This document shows positions 22,973 to 34,756 of a stretch of DNA of 64,000 bases, in pieces (positions within the stretch are counted from its first letter, which is position 1; every line of letters starts with the position of its first letter). The notes under the pieces are model-generated. The model was not told where the DNA came from. It worked only from the letters and a program-made list of their open reading frames with translations, and made no database searches. Both the position numbers and the translations under genes were made by a program. The DNA comes from Isoetes taiwanensis (lineage: Eukaryota > Streptophyta > Lycopodiopsida > Isoetales > Isoetaceae). The DNA lies in contig JAJEKV010000066.1 in the NCBI GenBank assembly GCA_021234155.1, forward strand, positions 5,330,887 through 5,394,886, read 5' to 3'.

Positions 22973-23388
22973 GGATTGCCACAGTCATCGGATCCATCGA
23001 TCCTACGGCCTAGACCGTATGATGGAGCCTCTGAGCACCTCTCGTTTCGCTTATGGTCATTTATGATTGAGGGCATCTATGATTTTGAAATGTGAAATAC
23101 GAGTTTGCCTAAGATTTTTGATGGAATATCGAGTCTCTATGCTGCTTCGCCTACGGTTTTAGAATATGAAATACGGGGGGCTCGAACCTCTACCAAAATA
23201 ACTCAATGTCCTAATAAGACTATTTTAACCAATCTAACTAGTGAGCTAACATGATTATTTTTTATCTTAAATCTATGTTTTTTTTTATAACATCCCATTC
23301 ATTTATTTTAGGGATATGGTCTATGGTTTCAAGAATTATATCCATACTAAATCCCCCTGAAATCCGCTGTTATTGTGTTACATATTCA
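22973..23388 (-). repeat. 413-bp tandem duplication, second unit, with tRNA-like SINE head
   Basis: Second copy, about 90 percent like the first by eye, with box B at 23178-23188 and box A near 23228-23250. The duplicated unit extends past the tRNA-like head (into GACATCCCATTC and GGGATATGGTCTATG), so the whole SINE plus flank was duplicated in tandem rather than inserted twice. Confidence 0.6.
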
Positions 23389-23930
23389 TATGCTCATACA
23401 CTATTTTAACTGAATAGATGATGCCAATATTAAAAATCCCATGGCCATAAGTATCAACAGTAAATTGAAGCCATTGCATGTCTCTTTATATTATCAATTG
23501 CCATTCTGAATTTACATAACTTCACATTTTAATGCGATATTGTGGAGTTAAGCCTAAATTGATCACCATTTTTTCTCTTGTTAACTAAAAAGCTCATGGC
23601 CTTTTTATTTGAACCAATCAACATGTGGTGTTGTCTCCAAACACCAACTCATATATGTCTAGCAGCATGCAAATGTACACATGAAAGTTGTGTCAAACTT
23701 ATAGTTAGGATATTGGGATTGTTACAGTTTTTGAAAGCCGTGAGACCGCCTAGGGGTGGTAGTTAGGAACTTAGCCTAGGAGGTGCCACTAGGTGGCATG
23801 GGAACGTCTGGGAACGTTCCAAAGGTTAGAAACTGCCTAGGGGCAGTCTTGGATAATTTTTAAATGGCAATTCTTTCGTATGGAAAGTGACATATAATTA
23901 AAATGTTAGAATGGCCTTTTAAAGGATAAA
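23389..23930. other. Spacer, no gene seen
   Basis: AT-rich sequence with a short GC-richer patch (23740-23860) that repeats GCCTAGG and holds the palindrome GGAACGTTCC. No coding signal was recognised. Confidence 0.4.
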
Positions 23931-26900
23931 ACCATTGAATGGAGGGGTCCGCGTGGCGGAACCTCATTGGTTGTGGCTATTCTAAGGGGACAGGCACAAT
24001 CGCTACTTGGGTGCGCTGCGGCATGATCGTGGGCTTACACTCTCCTCATAGCAAAGATGCTACTTTCCACATGCCGAGAGCAACTTCTATCACACTCATT
24101 TGGATGTAGATCGATTGGAGCCCTATGTCGATCTATATGATGACATACAACAGCACAAACAATTGGGCAGGGTTATGTTGCTTGGCGACTTTAATGCACG
24201 ACGTGAGCCGAAAGGTGTTCCAAAATTTGATCCGAACCCCGCAGAGGTGGCTTGGTCAAGGATATCGGATAATGACCATATTTCAAGCGCTATGGCGCAG
24301 CTTGTTGTTGCTAGGTAGTATCTTTGACCCGTTATTTGTAATGGGTCGGGCACAATGGCCGCCTTCCGCTTGCTACACTTGTAGATTGGGAGAACCAAGG
24401 GGCGGCTCCAGCGTGGTGGATTATCTGGCCGGTTGAGGAACGAGATCTGCACCGGTTACTCATTTTCCATCGACGATTACCTCGGACGCAGGAAGTAGGT
24501 CCTGACCACCGCCCTGTTCATGCATCTCCATTGGGAGGCTTCCCTGCACCTTTGCTTCAACATACCGCGCCCCGCTGGGACTCTGACTACGAGGGGACCT
24601 ATGCCTAGCCGCTTGAGCACGATCCGGGGGGCTCACGCAATCCCCACACTTCAAGAGCAATGGCCGAGTGACTCACCCGCTCACCGGCCGCCGAAAGATG
24701 CTTTGGGAGAGGCATCCTACCTACAACCACGCACTACCACCTTTCCCAGAACAAATGGTTTGATGATGAGTGTCGGGCTCAAACGCGACCCGGCAAGTTC
24801 TCGATCCCATCTCCCCAGGCCCACAGCCCGTCAACAATAACACCGCCTTTCTCAAGAACAAGAAGGCCGGATACCTTGCGAGCATCAAAGAATGATGTTT
24901 GGTCTTCCGACCGCACCCCAGGACATTCTAGAGAAGGGTCTTGAGCAAGCCCCTGACCCACAGGGAACATCACCTCGGAGCAATGGGTACAAGATTTTGC
25001 AACACCATGCGACCCTACGGGGCAGCACCGGAATCCCTCCACAGATAGGCATGGCTCTGGTTATCACAGAAGGGGATGTTATCATGGGCCTACAGCGTCT
25101 AGCTAATGGGAAGGCAGCAGATTTAGATGGCATGCAGGCAGAACTTCTGAAATGGGCTGGGCCTCCACTGGTGCCTGTCCTCACGGCATTGTTCAATAAA
25201 GCATTGCGAGAAGGCTTCCCACGCCAATGGACCACTCAGCGTAGTAGTGCCCATCTACAAAGTGGGACCCTCAATGCCCGCCAACTACCGTACTATTATG
25301 GTCAGCTCTCTTTGCAAAATCGTTATGGCATCCTTTGGAGTAGCGGCCGACAATATGGGCGCGAGGAAAGCGAGGTGAGCTCTTACACGCGGTTTCCGCC
25401 CGGACATTCCACCATTGATCATATCTTCACTCTGCGACATTGATTGAGGATAGCAGAATCGCCGGCGGAACCTCATGACCGTTGTTTCGCTGATTTTGCA
25501 AAAGCCGCTCGACACGATACCCGCAACAAGCTCGGGACGGATTGGCGACGGTACCGGGACCCCCCGACTTGCGCAATGCGATATAGGCTCAGACGAGGCA
25601 TGCTCAGTCCGTATCATGACACCAGCAGACAACCGTGTCGGAGCATTGAGTGCGTCAAGGTTGCCCCCTCTCCCCCACACTCTTTTGGCCTATACATTGA
25701 TCGGTTGGAAGATTGGCTCTCTAAGCATGGAGGTGCGGGCGCACATCTCATGCATCACACAAACTGCAACTCATATATCTTGATTTGTCAACCTCATGGC
25801 CTACACTCCGCAGGACATGCGGCGTCACCGGATGCTCTTGACACTTTTTGCCAATTCAGCGGCATGCGAGTGAACTTGGCCAAAACTAGGGTGTTTACTA
25901 GTTGCATCGTCCCCGTCACCCAAGGCTTCCCACCTTCACTTACCAGGGCAAGAGGTAGAGGTGGCTCCAACCTACAAGTACTTGGGATTGAGTTCTCAAC
26001 TACCACCCATTGGGATCGCGGCTGTCGAAGGTTCGCGGTCACGGCGGGTTGGAAAGCACTATATGCCATGCGGAACAAACCCACAAGGCGTAGAGGGATT
26101 ATGCACGCTGGGGCCACCATCACATTTGTTTCGGGCCTTGGTTGAGCCGGTCCCGTTGTATGGGGCAGAATGTGGGGTCCGGTCATCTCCCTCAACACAT
26201 GGAATGACCTCGAACAGTGCGTAAGGCCTTCTTGGCACGGGCCCCGGGGTGAAGTCCACAGCCCGCATCAGATCCTACTCCAGGAGACAGGCTTTCTACC
26301 CCTTCAACGGGCTGCATTGGAACGCCACATCGTTTACTTCCAAAAGGTGGTCACTATGGCTGATACACGCTTGCCCCATCTTGCTTTGACCACGGGCGAT
26401 GGGTCCCCAACGCTGAAATCTTTGGAAAGACAAGCAAGCTCAGGTGGTTCTCACGCATTTTAGGCGTCAGCAAACAGAATCGTCAGTCGGACAAAGAAAG
26501 ATCGCGAGGCACTTAAACCGTACCTAGATGCTACTTTCCTTAAACTTCACGGGATCGCGAGAGGCTCGACCTTACGTTAAGGCGGCACACTATCGCAATG
26601 ACAAGTCAATCCTAGGCTCACAAGAGGCCCAAGACCAAGATTTTGTACACCCGGTTGCCCATGAAGAAGCGCTGTACTTATAGCTTCCATTCAAGACGGG
26701 TGCACATCATCAGCCCGCATTGAAGCAGGCGTTGGGCTCGGGAAGCATGAGAGCAAAGGCTTTGCCGGTGTTGCCACCTCGTGGCGATTGAGGATGAATG
26801 TCATACCCTCGGATCTGCGGCATTTGCCCATATCCGGAAGAGAGGTATGTTCGACTACTAGTGCCCGGCAGCCGTTGCATCGCTTATTGACTACGGCGTC

Positions 26901-27021
26901 GGTGGGTTTGTTGGGGTCATACGGTTATGGATGCACGGACGCGTTTGTGTCACTACGGGACGGTCTTGATCTGTCCTATGCAATTGTATAGTGTGCCCGG
27001 CATGCTTATTAATTGCTAAGG

Positions 27022-27056
27022 TTTTTCCTCGAAAACCCTTCTGGGCGGGGTTTTTA
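27022..27056 (+). repeat. LINE 3'-UTR stem-loop (copy 1)
   Basis: GTTTTTCCTCGAAAACCC, a short loop, then GGGCGGGGTTTTT folds into a hairpin. The same structure recurs at 55957-55989 and, degraded, at 52074-52110. In some LINEs such a 3' hairpin is the RT recognition site; that role here is inferred. Confidence 0.6.
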
Positions 27057-27097
27057 ATCACCAAGAATATGCTTGTCGCTTCTCTTTTTTGTTTGGG

Positions 27098-27168
27098 TCC
27101 CATAGGCCAATTTGGTCTCCGTGGACGCTAAAAACCTATTCTATTCTATTCTATTCTATTCTATTCTC
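27098..27168 (+). repeat. LINE 3' box and (TATTC)n tail (copy 1)
   Basis: GGTCTCCGTGGACGCTAAAA is followed by about six TATTC units (27136-27166). This is the reference tail for the orphan 3' ends at 1.0 and 52.2 kb. Confidence 0.75.
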
Positions 27169-29620
27169 TGTTATTTCAATAACAACAAGGGCTGCCGATC
27201 TGCTTTAAAAGATCTCGTCCGGCAGAAAAGAGGATGTGATTTCAAGGCTGAAAATGGCCCAAAGCCTTTTCAGAGTCTAATCTTAGCCTTGCCATCGGTG
27301 TATAAAGGATGGGAGCCGTTTTGAGACGGAGGGGATTTGGAGCAAGCTGTTTGTGTTCTTGGCAAGACCATACCACTTGATCCTCCATGTTCTGCTGTTA
27401 TAGACTATTCCGGATTGGTCAGGTGCTGCCATGATTTGGCAGCATAGAAGAGCAAATGGCATCACATAGCAATAACTAATGATTTGATGAAATGTATGCA
27501 TGAACCTAGACATCTCAAGAGCTCGAGCTGAAGGAGCAAGCAAGAACTTTCATTTGAAGCATCACAAGAAGGAACCTGAAGAGAAAAAGGTCAAAGTCAC
27601 ACAATGAGAAAGGCTAGGTCAACTAGAGGAGGCTATATGACAATATCAAGTTGAGAAGACCCCCTGAAGTAAGATGTTCATTCTAGTTCGAATTCTTGGG
27701 CATTAATCTTGTTTGGGAGCACCCTTACCTATACTTCCTCCATTTCACTTGCCTTCACCCCCATACATATCTCACCATGGTTCAAAACCTTTTTCCCTAG
27801 TCAAGAACTTCTCACACATCTTCAAAACAACTTCCATTTGCTTGAAACACAAAAAAATCTATTGAGCTACCATTACCCAAAGTGGCTTTCTCTCTCCAAG
27901 TCAAAAAGAGTAAGAAAAAGAACTCACATCCAAAAACTCAAAATATGGTTTAAAACCATTGCTCAAATTCACATTTGTCAAAATTGCCATGCCACATCAT
28001 CATCCACATCACCAAACTTGCCCACCTCATATCACATCTTTTTTTTCTTTCATCTCACAAAGTTCTTGACTAGGGAAGGGTTTTGCCAAGTCACCACATG
28101 CCACGCCATCCCGAGCCACATCATCCTTGGATTACCCCACCCCAAACATTTGAAATTGCAAATTCAATATTTTCTTATGCACCCCTTTACCTTGGCATTA
28201 CCTTGCCCAATCATAGCGCCACCACCACGCCACAGCATTATTTTCCTTCAACGCTGTGGGATATTGTTCCCCGACTAAAACTTCCCGACCTAAAAGGGTC
28301 AGGGCCAAGATCCCATCTCTCCGAGATCCGCCTTGTAATCACTTAACCTTAACCTCCATTCGTCTCCTTGTGCCCAAAGAAACACCATAGCACGCTTAAA
28401 CTAAAGCCAAACAAACTCGAAATGCCAAGAAGATGCCTGGAAAGAAGAAAATAAAAGGGGAAATTATGTGGAAAACCTCGCCGGCTTCTCGTGCGAAAAA
28501 GATTCGACCTCTGGTTTGCATACCTGAAATGATTTTGCGTATCACAAGCGAGAATGACCCATTTAGCGTGAAATACCCTGATTATTTGATGCTAAATACT
28601 TGAATGTGTACCTTCATCCGACACCTTCGATCCTCGTGCCCAAGATTCCGAGCTTGGGAATTTATGTTCCTATTTTGTGATGTTCAATGAAAGAAAATTC
28701 GAACTTGGTAAGCATTGTCTTCATTTTGATATCCGTTTGCAATAACCGAAAGTAAATTAAAGATCCCAATTCGATTAATTAGCCTTTAAGTACATGTGTG
28801 TCTTGAGTGTTAGTCATTAGCGGTGTAAAAGGACAACATGGAGTTGGGATTTTCTCGGAAAACCCCTTTGCTTGTCTCAAATTTAGAAGTTACTTGTTGC
28901 TCATCAAAAATCTCTCGTGAGAAAAAAAAAAAGGAAAGACCAAATCTCAAAAAAGAAGTTCATGCACCTAGCTTGCAGAGCAATCGTGAGAGCATTCCAA
29001 TTAACAAAACTTGAAAAGGTGCTCGCTCATACACTTGCAAAAAGCAGCTCTCGGGTTGGGATATTGACCCAAAATTGACCTAGTCAGTGTAGTTAAATAC
29101 TCATAGCTATCCTAAGAATTTCTTAGTAGACTTTTATGGCCAAATCCAGCACCCTGTCTAGTGTCCCATGAGATTCATTACACAAGGAAAATACCAGAGA
29201 ACCATTTAAGAGAGGTGTTTTATCGCGGATCGGTTTATTTTTACGCTTTTGGGAAACTAAACTGTCTTGGTTGTTTGAGCAATTCCACTGCAGTATTTTC
29301 TCACAGATTGGTTGCCTATAGCAACCTGGAGGTTCTACACCATTGAGGTTGAGGGATTGCCAGGAATACCCTCAACATCAGGGATCAATCCAGGTCTTTT
29401 TGGGTTATCTCAAAACTTAGTGTTTGCTTTTGGAGATTATCCCTTTGTTAGAGTGTCGATGCTCTTCTTGAGCAATACTGCAGTAGCAGTATCAGTTTTT
29501 TTGATAAGAACTATTGAAGTTGGGTTTCAAGTTAATCCTGGGGATTAGTTTTCGGTTGTGCATGTCAGAGCTGCCAAATTTGCTTCGTTGAAGCCTTTTG
29601 GGCTTCTGGTTGATCACGAC
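27169..29620. other. Unassigned region, no gene supported
   Basis: The longest frame (27709-28278, 189 codons) is rich in His, Thr, Ser, Pro and Phe from CA-rich sequence and shows no domain. Regions near 28230-28800 (with GCCAAGATCCCATCTCTCC) have the look of old LTR-element sequence, but no paired repeat, PBS or PPT was found. Treated as non-coding. Confidence 0.4.
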
Positions 29621-29630
29621 CGCCGATATC

Positions 29631-30074
29631 AGCCACGTTAATTTTATAAATGGTTTAAAGGGGTATATAAGTTGTATAACTTATATACTTGGAACCATTA
29701 TCCCATTACTAGTTGGATTAGTAGTTGTCTAGGCCAACGGCAGTATCGGGTACTGCAACCGCTTATAGGGTTTTTTCTCCTTAACGTTTCTAAGTTGATA
29801 ACTTAGAATAGTACCCAAGCTAGTTGAGCTAGCCACGTTAATTTTATAAATGGTTTAAAGGGGTATATAAGTTGTATAACTTTATATACTTGGAACCATT
29901 ATCCCATTACTAGTTGGACTAGTAGTTGTCTAGGCCAACGACAGTACCGGGTACTGCAACCGCTTATAGGGTTTTTTCTCCTTAACGTTTCTAAGTTGAT
30001 AACTTAGAATAGTACCCAAGCTAGTTGAGCTTTCTAAGTTGATAACTTAGAATAGTACCCAAGCTAGTTGAGCT
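29631..30074 (+). repeat. 200-bp tandem repeat, two full units plus a 43-bp partial
   Basis: Unit 1 is 29631-29830 and unit 2 is 29831-30031, nearly identical (a T insertion and three substitutions noticed). The last 43 bases of the unit occur a third time at 30032-30074. Each unit holds an inverted repeat GTATATAAGTT/AACTTATATAC. High identity points to a recent duplication. Confidence 0.9.
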
Positions 30075-30166
30075 AGTTATATTAAAAGGACCTAGGGAGC
30101 CTTTTTGTGCAATACTTGGTATTGTACTTCTGCATACTAAGTGTGCAGTTTTGGCGAGACCGGTGT

Positions 30167-30276
30167 TCTTGACCAGTAGTAGCCTTAATCGGGGTTTTGG
30201 GTGAGGCTACAAGTCCAACACTCTTGACCAGTAGTAGCCTTAATCGGGGTTTTGGGTGAGGCTACAAGTCCAACAC
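30167..30276 (+). repeat. 55-bp tandem duplication
   Basis: Two identical-looking units of 55 bases (30167-30221 and 30222-30276), beginning TCTTGACCAGTAGTAGCCTT. Together with the 200-bp repeat just upstream it marks a short tract prone to duplication. Confidence 0.9.
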
Positions 30277-30850
30277 TCTGGGAGTGTTGACAAACGGTAG
30301 TTTCGTCGTTGGGAGCCTGGGGATCAAGTGGTGGGCCCATGAGGGCTTTGCTTTATGTGGGGAAATCGTACAAGATAGACATTCAATTTGTCTACAATTC
30401 CTTTCTTTTTGTTTAAAACAATGAATCGACTTTGGGAGTCGAAATTGAAAGGTTCTAATGTATGTGTGTTGCACTGGGTGCACTATTGTAAGAACTAGGC
30501 TAGACTTCGGTCTAAGCCTAGGCTAATTACTTGATGAATTGATGCAATCAAGTAAAGATTGTGAAAATCATTATTTGTCTTATTTTCAGTCAGGTAAAGT
30601 GTGTAAATCGAGCGTATAGGCACTCTATTGATACACAAGTCTATTGATATACAAGTTGATACTTTGTTCTATAGAAATGGAATAGGTTATACAATGACGT
30701 AGAGATGAACTTGTTATAAGGCTACTCATGGTTCTTCCCGAAAAGAACGTAAGAGATATCATGTTCTTATGTTTTACAAGTTGAAAAGGTACATGTTATT
30801 GGTCTTAAAGTTGAACAAGATGGACCGATAATGTGTCTAGGGCATTGGGG
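30277..30850. other. Spacer, no gene seen
   Basis: AT-rich, with only short frames and no recognised feature. Confidence 0.4.
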
Positions 30851-30858
30851 TTAATATA

Positions 30859-31038
30859 TTACAAGAAATTTATCGCGGCGGCCAAGGCCGCCGCGAACAT
30901 TTCTCTTTTACAACCCATTTACTTGTTCAAATTATGTCTGTTCCAGCCCTCGATGAATGCAAATTGTGTGATTCTCTTTAATAACTGGCCGCCGCTCTTT
31001 AACGACCCATTTACTTGTTTGAATTATGTCTGTTCTAG
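30859..31038. repeat. CACTA-terminus-like hairpin and direct repeat
   Basis: TACAAGAAATTTAT is followed by a GC palindrome with arms CGCGGCGGCC and GGCCGCCGCG separated by AA (30874-30895). A direct repeat follows: CCCATTTACTTGTTCAAATT at about 30913 and the same with a two-base change at about 31005. A second GGCCGCCGC lies near 30988. Plant CACTA ends commonly start CACTACAAGAAA and carry such GC-rich inverted motifs, so this may be a broken end. The matching other end was not found. Confidence 0.45.
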
Positions 31039-31343
31039 CAAGGGGAAAATAATCAAAACATATGTGAGACTTCAATCCATCATGTCTAATTCAGTTGTTA
31101 GCATATTAATCAAATTAAGGCATAAATTGGCCATTGCAGAAGAGAATGCTGGACGTTAACTGGGGTCCAACTGCAGAGTTTAAATTTCTTGTAACCATAA
31201 TAATGCCACGCCAATGTGACAAACAAAGAGGGCATGTGATGAATGGCAACAAGAGCCAAACAAATGTACATAATTTATGTACATAAGTAATAAGTAATAA
31301 TAAAGAATATATAAACGCACAAGCAGCTTTTTCTAATATATTT

Positions 31344-32313
31344 CTAATATATTTTTGCGTACTTGGGAGGCCTGAAATCATGAAACATATTCATCTGTGG
31401 AATGCGAAAAGGACGCTGGAAATTGCTCGTTGATCGATCTAGCCCATGGCTAAATGCTGAAGAAGAAGCGGAATTCGCAGCAGCTATGGACATTTGAGGG
31501 ATTTCGCCGGAATTTAAAGGTGGTGGAGGATGCCTCCACTGCGGCAATGGCCCTGCCAGAAGAAGCGTTTGAAGCAGAGGCCCTGCTTGCATTACAGCCT
31601 GCAAAAGCTTCCCCTTTTCCGGCAGAGATTTAAGCATTACCTGCATGTCTGCTTCCGGCGGTTCTGGCAGATGTATCTGCCTGTGCAAACCCATGCTTTG
31701 ATTCTGCTCCATCATCCCAGAAATCCCCAAGTTTGTGCTTTGATTCGAAATACCCAAATTTGTAGACTCATGCAAATTTGCATTTTGATGCGAAATAGCT
31801 TGATCCAATGCAGAAACTGGCGATGATCCATATTGGTTCTGTTCCAGACACATACCCAAATTTGTATTTTGATTTTGAATGCTTAGATTTGGAGAAGAAA
31901 TCGGTGATCGATAGCCCATATTTAGATTCTGATCCACGGGAACTATTGGCGAACCATGCTGAATGCCCAAATTTGGAGAAGAAATCGGCGACGCATATCC
32001 CATATTTGAATTCTGATCCACCGGAACTACTGCAGAGCCATATCCGCAGGTTGTAGAAGCTTCTGCGTTCATATTCGGTGGATTGATCTCATGGGCGAAC
32101 AGACGGATTGGAGCATTGAATCTATATTGACAGAGTACCCACTTCCGATTGCTGATCTTCTTTAAGCGGAAGCTCGCACTGTGGATTCAGCTCTAAACCC
32201 AAATGCTCCCTAATCGAGTCCGGCATTTTCATATGCTCCGGGCTTAGATTCATCCGTTCTTGGGCCGGATCATTAACCGGAACAGAAACAGAGGGTTCTT
32301 GCATCAGACCCAT
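31344..32313 (-). CDS. Hypothetical Asn/Gln/Ser-rich protein, possibly one broken or spliced gene
   Basis: Two minus-strand frames, 32313-32122 (63 codons) and 32072-31344 (242 codons), abut in different phases; the second is open upstream to about 32170. The longer one contains two copies of a 28-residue unit (GS..VPVDQN.NMGY.SPISSP) and shorter NLGI repeats. It then has a compact, conserved-looking segment KGKLLQAVMQAGPLLQTLLL followed by AGPLPQWRHPPPP, and a basic tail. I have the impression that this last segment is conserved in plant proteins but cannot name the family. The upstream frame has SPEHMKMPDSIREHLGLEL. It may be a real transcription-related protein with a short intron or a single frameshift near 32120. 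No function is claimed. Confidence 0.45.
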
Positions 32314-32319
32314 TTGGGC

Positions 32320-33560
32320 ATTCAGGAGCCCAGTGGATGAGACAGAATCAAGGGCAAATTTTGGAGAAGAATCAAGGGCGAACTTCTGGGAATCGAGGGC
32401 GAAATTTTGGGAATCACGATTCCCTATTCACGAAGCCGGAAACCATTCACGAAGCCGGAACCCAAGCGTTACGGGGTTGCTGGATCAGACACGTGTTCCC
32501 ACATCACGTTGATTTATAGTTATATATGTCTTGATAAACCACCAATTCCACTATTTACTGTGTATGGATGTGCACGGTATTGTGTAATACTATGTGGTCT
32601 TTTATCAAGCAGTGGTTGGACCAAGATATTTTGGTTCAAAATATTCAAGCAATGTGTCCATAATTGGATTGTGGAGCAACTAATTTTAGAATTCATTATG
32701 GAAATTTAAGTAGATGCTTGTTGTCCATTTCTTTCCCAGGGGGGGAGAGGGAGAATGGTTATCCATTTGGACTTGGGGATGTGATACACACATTCGGAAA
32801 TGTAATATGCACGTCTATAGTAGTGGACTTATAGATTTGTTCTGTAGTCGTCCAGCAATTTGTCTTTTCCAAGCAAGGTTTTGCTTAAATGGCTCAATTT
32901 CTCCGGGGGAGGAAAGGTTTTATGACATTGGTAATGAGCGCATTGTGAAAGATTTGGAATTTCACCTAAGTGTGTCTTGGATTTGCAAAAAATTCTTAAT
33001 CTTCGACTACTCCATTCATGGAATCTCTGACTTAGGTTCAAGAATTGGATGGATTAGAGCTCAATTGGAAGCTATTGGCATGATCAAAAGCTGTTGTTGG
33101 CAATACCGCTTCAAGTGTTGGGACTTGGAATAAGGATTGCTAATAAAACTGATGTTAGGAGTGAGCTTGAAGGACTATTAGATTTTCCAAAGTCAAAAGG
33201 TTGCCTAAATAATCTCAAGCTAAGTGTAGCTAGGTGAGATTATGTGACCATGGGTTGAGAACTTATGATTAGAAGTTTGTAAGTCGAAGTGTTGGATATT
33301 ATCTAGAAGATCATATACAGATGGCTATAGCAATCTCTATAAGCATAGAGTTTCTTGAATTGTGTCTGAATTGTGAGATAATCTTTATTTGAAGGATTGT
33401 TAATGCACGCCGAGAAGATTGACTAAAGGGCATGGTGACTATGTCTAGAACTGGTGCATTAGAGTCTTTTCTTGTGGAAAAGTGGTTATGTCCTGGTGGT
33501 TGATCCTTATGTTCATGTGCAATGCATCACAAAATCCTATATTAGGTATAAGCAAGGTTT
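32320..33560. other. Unassigned region, no gene supported
   Basis: A 139-codon plus frame (32714-33133) shows no known domain and is overlapped by other frames. A 14-18 base repeat (CACGAAGCCGGAA-like, twice at 32429-32460) and GGGCAAATTTTGG/GGGCGAAATTTTGG repeats lie at 32350-32412. Otherwise nothing is recognised. Confidence 0.35.
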
Positions 33561-33562
33561 CA

Positions 33563-34730
33563 TTATTTAGATAAAAAAGCGGGATTTTGAGAATTTTGAA
33601 AGGACCCGTCCGGGTCCACCACAAGCAAAAAGTGCTTCAGCTTTAATTCAAACTTGTCCCGCCCAATGTGGGCGGGATAATTTAAATTTTGAATAAGAAA
33701 GCTAAAAATCATCCCTAAATATCTTTTGGCAGCGGCCACGCTGGTTGAAGACCAGGAGCTCTGAGCTCCACGCTCGACGCCCAAACAGGTCATCGGCCAT
33801 AGCTTAGTCGCCATAGCCAGGTCGCCATAGCCCCAGTTTCGGCCAGGAATAGGTCGCCGCCATAGCCAGAGTCCCCATAGCACTAGTTTTGGCTTCGATC
33901 GCGAGTTTATTGGGGGCGAAATGTTGTGGAGCAGGCAGAGGCGGCCATGGGTAGAGCATGCATTTTGAGCAGAGCCATGGCCATGAACAGAGCGGGCTTT
34001 TTCAGCAGATTGCATGTGTTCTTTGCATGTTTATTCAGTGCTCACATGAGTGTCGGATTTTATGGCTCTGGAGGATGCATATTGGCGGGTTAAGGTCTCC
34101 AGCCTACCCATATTTTTACCATTTTATCTCCACTAAGCAGACGATGCAGTTTCATATGCTCTGTTTTTGGATATCAGAGTAGTTATTTGGTTATGAGAGA
34201 CTTAAATTCTGAATGCATCAATTCCTTTTGGGCTCATCCATTTTGCATCACCGGAGTAGTGGAATGGGCTGACCATTCTAATGTGTCTTGTTGCCTCTTC
34301 TGAAAGCTTTGTATCTGCCATCTAAACCAGCGCATTGCCTCTTGTTTCATGCAGGCTTTGTTTTGCAGATTAACAGGCACAGGTTCCTGCTGCTACAAAA
34401 TCCTCTGAGCCGCTGCAGAATGGAGCTATTTGTTCGATTCTTACAGTTTCCTACAGTTATCCTACAGTTTCAGAAATCCTACTTTAAGATATCCTACAGT
34501 TTCAGAAAGCCAATCTGTGGACTACCTTTGGGCGCCAGAACTCCAGCAAACCTGTTTTCATATCTACGCTGTATTTAGACCAGAGAACCAGAGCAGATTG
34601 AGAAAGAAGCCTTCTTATGTAACTCAACTACGTTTGTTGTATGCAGACAAATTTTGCATGGCAGTTTCTGGCAAGCAGCAAAGGAGTATTGGTAAACATT
34701 AACGGACTGTACGATTTTTCTTAGAACTAC
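33563..34730. other. Unassigned region with GCCATAGC repeats
   Basis: A 150-codon minus-strand frame (33563-34015) is partly made of CGCCATAGCC repeats (33795-33870) and is not recognised. TCCTACAGTT repeats occur at 34440-34505. No gene call is made. Confidence 0.35.
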
Positions 34731-34756
34731 TTTGAAGGTAAATTCCAGCTCCACTG

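Larger units (their letters stand above)
23940..27168 (+). mobile_element. GC-rich non-LTR retrotransposon (LINE) copy 1, decayed
   Basis: About 3.2 kb, much more GC-rich than its flanks. In order: the end of an apurinic-type endonuclease with MLLGDFNAR (24100-24318); a linker with SVVDYLAG (24400); RT start LQRLANGKAADLDGMQAELL (25090-25150); NYRTIMVSSLFAKSL (about 25290); FPPGHSTIDHIFTLRH (25440); LYIDRLEDWL (25690); LAKTRVF and VAPTYKYLGIEF (25870-26000); WKALYAMRNK (26050); and a C-terminal segment to about 26990. It ends in a stem-loop 3' UTR, the GTGGACG box and a (TATTC)6 tail. The 5' end is truncated inside the endonuclease. Many frameshifts and stops make it inactive. It would have copied itself by target-primed reverse transcription. 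Confidence 0.85.

Noticed and set aside
23811-23822. Heat-shock-element-like GGAACGTTCC
   Set aside because: A single palindrome with no promoter or gene nearby is expected by chance.
24123-26268. Several long minus-strand open frames in the GC-rich LINE
   Set aside because: GC-rich DNA gives long antisense frames; the plus strand carries the endonuclease and RT blocks.
27709-28278. 189-codon open frame
   Set aside because: Composition follows CA/TC-rich sequence, no domain, no splice or start context, no homologue recognised.
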